From Rhizobiaceae bacterium (GTDB lineage Bacteria; Pseudomonadota; Alphaproteobacteria; Rhizobiales; Rhizobiaceae): a stretch of 64,000 bases of DNA. The notes beneath the pieces are model-generated. The model was not told the DNA's origin. It searched no databases and saw only the letters and a list, made by a program, of their open reading frames with translations. The stretch is from NCBI GenBank assembly GCA_023953845.1, contig JAMLJC010000002.1:496001-560000 (forward strand), read 5' to 3'. Below are positions 43,410 through 50,347 of this stretch, one piece after another. Within the stretch, counting starts at the first letter, position 1, and each line of letters starts with the position of its first letter. Both the position numbers and the translations under genes were made by a program.

Positions 43410-44812
43410 TGGATATTGCAGCGCTGAGGCGGGAGCTGGAGGGTATCCGGATCGAGGACAACGACAAGATCGTGCAGCAGAAGAGTCGGGATTTCTATTG
43501 GTACAGCCCGGTTTTGAAGCGTCAGCTTGACCATGTCACCGCCGAAATCGTCGTTTCCCCGCGAGACGAGGCGGAGGTGATCCGCGTCCTGGCCGCATGC
43601 TACAAGCACGGCGTACCGGTGACGCCGCGCGGCTCGGGCACGGGCAATTACGGCCAAGCCATGCCGCTGTCGGGCGGCGTGGTCCTGTCCCTTTCGGAAC
43701 TCACGGAAATCAAGGAGATCGCCCCTGGCCGCGTGGTGTGCGGCGCCGGCGCGGTCATGGCGAAGGTGGATCGCGAGACGCGAGCGCAGTCGAATCAAGA
43801 GTTCCGCATGTTCCCGTCGACCTATGCGACGGCTTCGATCGGTGGCTTCGTCGCAGGCGGCTCGGGGGGCGTCGGCTCGATCAATTTCGGTGGACTGCGC
43901 GACTTCGGCAATGTCCTGCGCCTGCGCGTGGTAACCATGGAGGCGGCGCCGCGCGTGCTCGACCTGACGGGCGAGGACCTCCACAAGGTCACGCACGCTT
44001 ATGGAACCAACGGCATCATCACCGAAGTCGAGATGCCGCTGACGACCGCTTATGACTGGGTGGACGTGATCGTGGGTTTCGACAGTTTCATGGACGCAGC
44101 GCGTTTCGGCAATGCGCTTGGACGTCAGGACGGCATTCTCACCAAGCTGATCACGCCGATTTCCGCGCCTGTGCCATGGCTTTATCTCAAGCGGCACCAA
44201 AAGTTCTTCCGGGAAGACATGAGCGTCTGCGTCTGCATGGTTGCGCCGCATTCGCTGGACGCATTCCTCACCTTCACCCGGCGCACTGGCGGCGCGGTCG
44301 TCTACAATGCGGCGGCCGCCTCCGAGGAGGATCGCAAAGGCCTGCCGCCTGCCTATGAACTTGCCTGGAACCACACGACGTTGCGGGCGCTGCGCATCGA
44401 CCCGTCGATCACCTATCTGCAGTCGCTCTATCCGTTCCCGAACCATCTCGCGCTGGTGGAGAAGATGGACGGGATGTTCCCCGGCGAGGTGTTCTCGCAT
44501 CTGGAGTTCGTGCGCTTCGACGGCGACATCACCTGTTTCGGCCTGCCGCTGGTGAAATTCACCACAGAGGAGCGGCTGGACGAGATCATCCGCATCTTCG
44601 AAGAGAATGGCTGTCCGATCTTCAACCCGCACCGCTACACGCTGGAGGAGGGTGGTATGAAGCAGACGGACGAGGTGCAGCTTGCCTTCAAACGCGAGGC
44701 CGATCCGCAGGGGCTGCTCAATCCGGGCAAGATGATCGCGTGGGAAGATCCGACTTACGATTATCGCACTGGCAGGACCTTCCTGTTCAAGGGACTGGAG
44801 AGGGTGGCGTAA
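43409..44812 (+). CDS. FAD-binding oxidase/dehydrogenase (PCMH-type, GlcD-like)
   Basis: 467 residues, ATG start at 43409 sharing one base with the previous stop. The PCMH FAD domain occupies about 40-220: TPRGSGTGNYGQAMPLSGGVV and IGGFVAGGSGGVGSINFGGL are the pyrophosphate-binding loops. The C-terminal FAD-linked oxidase domain ends FKREADPQGLLNPGKMIAWE, as in D-lactate/glycolate-type dehydrogenases and VAO-family oxidases. No covalent-FAD histidine could be identified with confidence. It probably oxidises a hydroxyacid or amine product of the pathway. The electron acceptor is unknown, but two flavodoxin-fold reductases follow. Confidence 0.88.
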   Translation: MDIAALRRELEGIRIEDNDKIVQQKSRDFYWYSPVLKRQLDHVTAEIVVSPRDEAEVIRVLAACYKHGVPVTPRGSGTGNYGQAMPLSGGVVLSLSELTEIKEIAPGRVVCGAGAVMAKVDRETRAQSNQEFRMFPSTYATASIGGFVAGGSGGVGSINFGGLRDFGNVLRLRVVTMEAAPRVLDLTGEDLHKVTHAYGTNGIITEVEMPLTTAYDWVDVIVGFDSFMDAARFGNALGRQDGILTKLITPISAPVPWLYLKRHQKFFREDMSVCVCMVAPHSLDAFLTFTRRTGGAVVYNAAAASEEDRKGLPPAYELAWNHTTLRALRIDPSITYLQSLYPFPNHLALVEKMDGMFPGEVFSHLEFVRFDGDITCFGLPLVKFTTEERLDEIIRIFEENGCPIFNPHRYTLEEGGMKQTDEVQLAFKREADPQGLLNPGKMIAWEDPTYDYRTGRTFLFKGLERVA

Positions 44813-44863
44813 CCATCTCATGCTCGACCGGCGATCTTTCACACCCCCTCTGTCCTGCCACGC

Positions 44864-45445
44864 ATGAAAATTCTCGTCCTTCACGCGCATCCCGTTGAGA
44901 CCAGTTTCAACGCCGCCCTTCACCGCATGATCGTGGAGCGGCTGACGGCGCGCGGTCATGTCGTCGACGACTGCGATCTTTATGCGGAGGATTTCGATCC
45001 GCGGCTGACACGGGCCGAGCGCATCGCCTATCAGGACACCGAGCGCAATATCGAGCCGGTCAGACAATATGTCGAGCGCTTGCGGCAGGCCGAAGGGCTG
45101 GTGCTCTGCTTCCCGGTCTGGAACTATGGCTATCCGGCCATATTGAAAGGCTTTTTCGACCGCGTATTCCTTCCCGGCGTGTCGTTCCGGCTGGTCGATG
45201 GGAAGGCCCGACCGATGCTTCACAATATCCGCAAGGTCGAGGCGGTGACCAGCTATGGCGGCAGCCGGTTCCGCGCATGGCTCATGGGCAATCCGCCGCG
45301 CAAGCTGATCCACCGGCTGATGCGCTCGACGGTGAAGCCCGGCGCGCCGGTGGGTTTCTCGGCGCATTATTCGATGAACCTTTCGACCGACGCTTCCCGC
45401 GCTGCCTTCATGCGGAAAGTCGCCGCGCGCATGGACGCTTTCTGA
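44864..45445 (+). CDS. NAD(P)H-dependent oxidoreductase, flavodoxin-like fold (quinone reductase/MdaB type), copy 1
   Basis: 193 residues. The flavin phosphate-binding start is MKILVLHAHPVETSFNAAL, AEGLVLCFPVWNYGYPAILKGFFDRVFLPG is the conserved core, and AVTSYGGS flanks the isoalloxazine site. Such enzymes perform two-electron reduction of quinones or nitro/azo compounds with FMN or FAD. It abuts the second copy with no spacer, and the two share the PVWNYGYPA/PTWWYGLPA element. A 51-base gap precedes it. Confidence 0.88.
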   Translation: MKILVLHAHPVETSFNAALHRMIVERLTARGHVVDDCDLYAEDFDPRLTRAERIAYQDTERNIEPVRQYVERLRQAEGLVLCFPVWNYGYPAILKGFFDRVFLPGVSFRLVDGKARPMLHNIRKVEAVTSYGGSRFRAWLMGNPPRKLIHRLMRSTVKPGAPVGFSAHYSMNLSTDASRAAFMRKVAARMDAF

Positions 45446-46033
45446 ATGCGTACACTGGTCGTCTACTGCCATCCGGTGCCGGAGAGCTTTGGCGCGGCGT
45501 TGCGCGACACGGTGTGTTCGGTTTTGCGGGAAAAAGGAGACGAGGTACGGCTGGTCGACCTTTATGCCGAGGGTTTCGAGCCGGTCATGGGGGCGGAGGA
45601 ACGACGTCACTACAATGAACGCGCCTCCGAGGACCCGGTGCTGAAGGCGCATTTCGCGCATCTTGGCTGGGCGGAAGCGATCATCTTCGTCTATCCGACC
45701 TGGTGGTACGGGTTGCCGGCAATGCTGAAGGGCTGGCTCGACCGTGTCTGGGCGACAGATGTGGCATTTCAACTGCCCAAGGGAGACGGTCCCATCGTCT
45801 CGCTGATGACCCATATAAGCAAGCTCGGCGTCGTTACCACCTGCGGCGCGCCGTGGTGGCTCTCCGTTCTGATCGGGCAGCCGGGGCGCAAGACGCTGCT
45901 GCGCGGAATGTGGGCGCTGACAGGCAAAGGCTGCCGCACCATGTATCTCGCGCATTACAACATGGACAAATCGACGGCGGAGACACGGGAGCGGTTTCTT
46001 GGAAGGGTGAAGAAGCGGGTAGGGCGCTTCTAG
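45446..46033 (+). CDS. NAD(P)H-dependent oxidoreductase, flavodoxin-like fold, copy 2
   Basis: 195 residues, starting at the base after the previous stop. Contains LVVYCHPVPESFGAAL, EAIIFVYPTWWYGLPAMLKGWLDRVW and VVTTCGAPWW, the same architecture as copy 1, so the pair is a tandem duplication that has diverged. Last gene of the sigma-54-driven operon. Its stop TAG (46031-46033) lies within the tetranucleotide CTAG, which also supplies the stop of the opposing dehydrogenase gene, so there is no terminator space between them. Confidence 0.88.
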   Translation: MRTLVVYCHPVPESFGAALRDTVCSVLREKGDEVRLVDLYAEGFEPVMGAEERRHYNERASEDPVLKAHFAHLGWAEAIIFVYPTWWYGLPAMLKGWLDRVWATDVAFQLPKGDGPIVSLMTHISKLGVVTTCGAPWWLSVLIGQPGRKTLLRGMWALTGKGCRTMYLAHYNMDKSTAETRERFLGRVKKRVGRF

Positions 46034-48474
46034 GCCCGCACTCTTTCGGATTTGGGGTCGTACATCGGCCTCAGTGAAGCCTCTGCAGCGAAGCGCTCGC
46101 CTGCAATCTCAATCTCGTAGGACGAGCCGAGCACATCCGTCTCGCTTTCACCGGTGCAGGGCACGTAGCCGAGGCCGATCGCGCCGCCGAGATGGTGCCC
46201 ATAATTGCCTGAGGTAATCGTGCCGACGATCCTGCCGTCACGGACGATCGCCTCATTGTGGAAAAGCAGGGGCTCAGGCTCCTTCAAACGGAACTGGACG
46301 AGCCGGCGCGACAGGCCGGCTTCGCGCTTCTTCAGCACGGCGTCACGGCCGATGAAGTCGCCTTTGGCAGTCTTCACCGCGAAGCCGAGACCGGCTTCCA
46401 GCACATGGTCCTCGTCGGTGATGTCGTGGCCGAAATGGCGGAAAGCCTTTTCCATGCGGCAGGAATCCAGCGTATGAAGCCCGCAGAGCTTCAGTCCGAA
46501 ACCCGCTCCGGCCTCCTCGATCGCCTCGAAGACATGGGCCGCCTGATCGGTGGAGACGTAGAGTTCCCAGCCGAGTTCGCCGACATAGGTGACGCGATGC
46601 GCGCGGGCGAGGCCCATGCCGATCTCGATCTCACGAAACGTTCCGAACGGATTGGCATCATTGGAGAAATCGTTCGGGCTCACCTTTTGAATCAAGTCGC
46701 GCGACTTAGGCCCCATCAGGCAGAGAACCGCCTCGCCAGCAGTCACATCCGTGATGACGACGAATTCGTCCGTGAGATGCCGGCGCAGCCATGCAAGGTC
46801 GCGCTGCAGCGTCGCGCCGGGGACGACGAGGAAGAAGGCGGTGTCGGAGAGCCGCGTGACGGTGAGATCGCTTTCGATGCCCGCGCGCCCGTTCAGCATC
46901 TGCGTATAGACGATGCGGCCGGGCTCGACGTCCAGATCGTTCGCGCAAAGCCGTTGCAGGAAACGCAGCGCGTCGCGGCCCTCGACGCGAATTTTGCCGA
47001 AGGAGGTCATGTCGAACAGGCCGACATCGTTCCGGACGGCCAGATGCTCCTCGCGCTGGTTGTCGAACCAGTTCTGCCGCCACCAGGAGTACCGGTATTC
47101 GCGCTCCTGTCCCTCCCGGGCGAACCAGTTGGCGCGCTCCCAGCCGGCAACCTCGCCGAAAACCGCGCCGCGCGCCTTCAGATGCTCGTGCAGCGGCGAA
47201 CGCCGCACGCCGCGCGCCGTGGCGACCTGCCGGTAGGGGAAATGGTCGGCATAGAGCAGGCCCAGCGTCTCGGTGACGCGCTCCTTGAGATAGCGGCGGT
47301 TCTTCTGGAAGGGCTGGGCGCGGCGGATGTCGACCTCCCAGAGATCGAAGGGCGGCTCACCGTCGTTCATCCATTGCGCCAGCGCCATGCCGGCGCCGCC
47401 GGACGAGACGATGCCGATGGAGTTGTAGCCCGTGGCCATCCAGTAGCCGCCGACCTCCGGGGCTTCGCCGAGATAATACCGGTCGTCCGGCGTAAAGCTT
47501 TCGGGGCCGTTGAAGAAGGTATGGATGCCGGCGGTCGCCAGCATCGGCATACGGTTGACGCCCATTTCGAGGATGGGCTCGAAATGCTCCATGTCCTCCG
47601 GCAGCTGGTCGAAGCAGAAGCTTTCGGGAATGCCGGCCATGCCCCAGGGTTTCGCTTTGGGCTCGAAGGCGCCAAGCATCATCTTGCCGGCATCCTCCTT
47701 GTAGTAGGCGCATTCGTCCGGCACGCGCAGCACAGGCAGGCGCGACAGGCCGGGGATCGGCTCGGTGATCAGATAGAAGTGTTCGCAGGCGTGGGAGGGG
47801 ATCGTCACGCCGTTTTGCAGCGCGAACTCGCGCGCCCACATGCCGGCGCAGTTGACAACGATGTCGGTGTCGATCGTGCCTTGCTCGCCGTCCTTGTCCC
47901 AGCTGACGCCGGAAACGCGGCCGTTTCGGGTGTGAACGGCGGAAACCTTGACGCCCTCGACGATCTTCGCGCCATGCTGCCGGGCTCCCTTGGCCAGCGC
48001 CATGGCGATGTTGGCGGGGTCGCACTGGCCGTCCAGCGGCAGATGGACCGCGCCGACGACGTCGGAGACGTTGAGATGCGGGTACATCTCCTTCACTTCC
48101 TGCGGGGAGATCTCACGCACGTCGACATCGAAGGCCCGGGCCAGAGAAGCCTGCCGATAGAGTTCGTGCTTGCGCTCCTTCGTCAGCGCGACGCTGATCG
48201 AGCCGACCTGACGCATGCCGGTGGAGACGCCTGTCTCGGCTTCCAGTTTCACGTAAAGATCGGCGGAATATTTTGCCAGCCGCGTCATGTTCTGCGAAGC
48301 GCGCAACTGACCGATCAGCCCGGCGGCATGCCATGTCGTGCCGCAGGTCAGTTGCTTGCGTTCGAGCAGAACGACATCCGTCCAGCCGAGCTTGGCCAGA
48401 TGATATGCGACGGAGCAGCCGGAAACGCCACCGCCGATGATGACCGCGCGAGCCTTTGGCGGAAGCGCGCTCAT
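46030..48474 (-). CDS. FAD-dependent dehydrogenase fused to GcvT domain (dimethylglycine/sarcosine dehydrogenase type), copy 1
   Basis: 814 residues from ATG 48474 (MSALPPKARAVII), overlapping the aminotransferase stop. The N-terminal ~400 residues form a DAO-type FAD domain with GGGVSGCSVAYHLAKLG (about 14-30). H49 in CGTTWHAAGL sits where dimethylglycine and sarcosine dehydrogenases attach FAD covalently. The C-terminal ~400 residues are the folate-binding GcvT aminomethyltransferase fold, with FLQRLCANDLDVEPGRIVYTQ, VTRLSDTAFFLV, GLHTLDSCRMEKAFRHFGHD and the C-terminal barrel. The enzyme should demethylate an N-methyl amino acid and pass the C1 unit to tetrahydrofolate. A paralogue lies at 50344-52797. 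Confidence 0.9.
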   Translation of the reverse strand: MSALPPKARAVIIGGGVSGCSVAYHLAKLGWTDVVLLERKQLTCGTTWHAAGLIGQLRASQNMTRLAKYSADLYVKLEAETGVSTGMRQVGSISVALTKERKHELYRQASLARAFDVDVREISPQEVKEMYPHLNVSDVVGAVHLPLDGQCDPANIAMALAKGARQHGAKIVEGVKVSAVHTRNGRVSGVSWDKDGEQGTIDTDIVVNCAGMWAREFALQNGVTIPSHACEHFYLITEPIPGLSRLPVLRVPDECAYYKEDAGKMMLGAFEPKAKPWGMAGIPESFCFDQLPEDMEHFEPILEMGVNRMPMLATAGIHTFFNGPESFTPDDRYYLGEAPEVGGYWMATGYNSIGIVSSGGAGMALAQWMNDGEPPFDLWEVDIRRAQPFQKNRRYLKERVTETLGLLYADHFPYRQVATARGVRRSPLHEHLKARGAVFGEVAGWERANWFAREGQEREYRYSWWRQNWFDNQREEHLAVRNDVGLFDMTSFGKIRVEGRDALRFLQRLCANDLDVEPGRIVYTQMLNGRAGIESDLTVTRLSDTAFFLVVPGATLQRDLAWLRRHLTDEFVVITDVTAGEAVLCLMGPKSRDLIQKVSPNDFSNDANPFGTFREIEIGMGLARAHRVTYVGELGWELYVSTDQAAHVFEAIEEAGAGFGLKLCGLHTLDSCRMEKAFRHFGHDITDEDHVLEAGLGFAVKTAKGDFIGRDAVLKKREAGLSRRLVQFRLKEPEPLLFHNEAIVRDGRIVGTITSGNYGHHLGGAIGLGYVPCTGESETDVLGSSYEIEIAGERFAAEASLRPMYDPKSERVRA

Positions 48475-49652
48475 GCGGCGACCCGGCGATAGGAGGAGAC
48501 GAACCGCCGCAGACGGCTCGCGGCTTCCTGCAGGACCTCTTCCGACTGGCAAAGGCTGATGCGGACGTGGCCGGCGGCGGCCTCGCCGAAGCTCGCGCCG
48601 GGCATGACCGCAACCTTCTCCGCTTCCAGAAGCGTCCATGCGAATCTCTCGCAGTCCGGCTCTACGGCGCGCACGTCGAGCATCACATACATGCCGCCGT
48701 CCGAACCGCGCACGACGATGTCGTTCGTGCCGCGCATGGCATCGAGAAGCACCTTGCGACGCCGGCCATAGGTTTCCGCTATCTCCTTGACGCCATAGCC
48801 ATTTTCGAGTGCTTCCGACGCAGCATGCGAGACGAAATCGGTCAGGCCGTAGGTGGTCACCAGATTCAGCGAGATCAGTAGTGCGATCATATCCGCAGGC
48901 CCGGTCAACCAGCCGATGCGCCAGCCGGTCATGCCGTGACTTTTAGACATGGAATTGATGACGAGCGTGCGTTCCGCCATGCCGGGAAGAGAACGCGGCG
49001 AGATATGTTCGCCGCCGCCGAGCGTCCAGTAGACCTCGTCGGAGAGCAACCAGAGATCATGCTCGATGCAGAGCGCAGAAAGCGCTTCGAGCGACTGTCG
49101 CGTATAGATGGCGCCGGTCGGATTGTTCGGGCTGTTGATAAGGATGGCGCGGGTGTTGGGCCGGATCGCCGCCGCGATGGCCTTCGCATCCGGCTGGAAA
49201 CCATTTTCGGCGCGGGTCTCGACGACGGTGAATTCGGCTTCCGCGGCGCGGAAGGTTCCGGGATAGGTGGCGTAGTACGGCGCGACGACGATGGCGTGGT
49301 CGCCGCGATCAAGCGTGGCCTGCACGGCGGCATAAAGCGCGGCCTGGCCACCCGGCGTGGCGATGACCTGCGCCGCATCGGTTTCGACACCGGTCGCCTC
49401 GGTGGATACCTTGGCCATGGCGGCGCGCAGCCGAGGCAGGCCGGGAAGCTGCGTGTAGTGATGGTGGCCCGCACGCAGGGCCGTGACACAGGCTTCCACC
49501 GTTTCCGCCGGGCTGTCGAAATCGTGGTCGCCGACGGAGAGCATGATGATGTCCTCGCCGGCCTGCTTGCGGGTCATGGCGGCAAAGTGCACCTCCCATC
49601 CGTCCTTGCCGGAAGGAATGATGCCGCTGATGCGGGAAGAGGGCCGGGGCAT
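48471..49652 (-). CDS. PLP-dependent class I/II aminotransferase
   Basis: 393 residues. The Schiff-base lysine is K237 in INSMSKSHGMTGWR. NSPNNPTGA (about 173-181) and LLSDEVYW carry the PLP-ring contacts, and R245 of GWRIGW follows. Overall it resembles the arginine-pyruvate transaminase AruH and AspC-like enzymes (LSVGDHDFDSP at the start, HDLWLLSDEVY). The residue after VGD is His instead of the more common Pro. The substrate is unknown; its location between two N-methyl dehydrogenase genes suggests it removes the amino group from a demethylated product. Overlaps the downstream gene by four bases and sits two bases from the phosphatase gene. Confidence 0.85.
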   Translation of the reverse strand: MPRPSSRISGIIPSGKDGWEVHFAAMTRKQAGEDIIMLSVGDHDFDSPAETVEACVTALRAGHHHYTQLPGLPRLRAAMAKVSTEATGVETDAAQVIATPGGQAALYAAVQATLDRGDHAIVVAPYYATYPGTFRAAEAEFTVVETRAENGFQPDAKAIAAAIRPNTRAILINSPNNPTGAIYTRQSLEALSALCIEHDLWLLSDEVYWTLGGGEHISPRSLPGMAERTLVINSMSKSHGMTGWRIGWLTGPADMIALLISLNLVTTYGLTDFVSHAASEALENGYGVKEIAETYGRRRKVLLDAMRGTNDIVVRGSDGGMYVMLDVRAVEPDCERFAWTLLEAEKVAVMPGASFGEAAAGHVRISLCQSEEVLQEAASRLRRFVSSYRRVAA

Positions 49653-49654
49653 CG

Positions 49655-50347
49655 TCAGGGCTCCATCTCTACAAAAGCGTTCAGGCGCGCGGCGATGAGA
49701 AGCCGGCCTGCGTCGTCCGTCCGTACGCCGAATGTCTCGTAGCTGGCGATGGTCGGATGCGGGACGTTCGCGCCGTGCGAATGGGTCGCGGTGACGACCG
49801 CCACCGTCATGCCGGCCGCCTCCGCAGCCGCGATGCCCGCCGGGGCATCTTCAAAGACAAGGCAGTCTTCAGGCCTTTGGCCGAGGCGGGACGCGGCCAG
49901 AAGGAAGCAATCGGGCGCGGGCTTGCCTTTCGTCACGTCCTCGCCGCTGATCATCAGCGGCGGCAATGGCAGGCCGGCCGCGCCAAGCCGGCGCCTGGCG
50001 AGCTCACGCGGCGCCGAGGTGACGACGGCCCAGCGATCGGCGGGCAGCATGGCGAGGAAGTCGGCCGCGCCGGAGATCGGCACGATCCCGTCCACATCCT
50101 CCAGCTCGGCGCGAAGGACAATCTCCGCTTCGCGCTGCGGGTCGACGCCCGGCAGGTTGAGGCGGCCGATGGTCTCGCTGGCGCGGACGCCATGAATGGT
50201 CGGCAGGAATGCCGCCACATCGAGCCCGTAGCCGCGCGCCCAGCTCGACCAGACGCGCTCCGTCGCGGCGATAGAGCTCAGGATCGTGCCGTCCATGTCG
50301 AAAAGGAACGCCCCGAAGGTGCGATCAGGATGCGGTGTGTTCGTCAT
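49655..50347 (-). CDS. HAD superfamily phosphatase
   Basis: 230 residues from ATG 50347, overlapping the stop of the upstream dehydrogenase. Motif I is FDMDGTIL with D17 and D19, motif II lies in AVVTSAPREL, motif III is GKPAPD, and motif IV is CLVFEDAPAGIAAAEAAG. A helical cap (about 35-95) with IHGVRASETIGRL is similar to glycerol-3-phosphatase/beta-phosphoglucomutase-like members. Hydrolysis of a small phosphate ester is expected, but the substrate is not apparent. A phosphatase inside an N-methyl amino acid operon is unusual. Confidence 0.85.
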   Translation of the reverse strand: MTNTPHPDRTFGAFLFDMDGTILSSIAATERVWSSWARGYGLDVAAFLPTIHGVRASETIGRLNLPGVDPQREAEIVLRAELEDVDGIVPISGAADFLAMLPADRWAVVTSAPRELARRRLGAAGLPLPPLMISGEDVTKGKPAPDCFLLAASRLGQRPEDCLVFEDAPAGIAAAEAAGMTVAVVTATHSHGANVPHPTIASYETFGVRTDDAGRLLIAARLNAFVEMEP

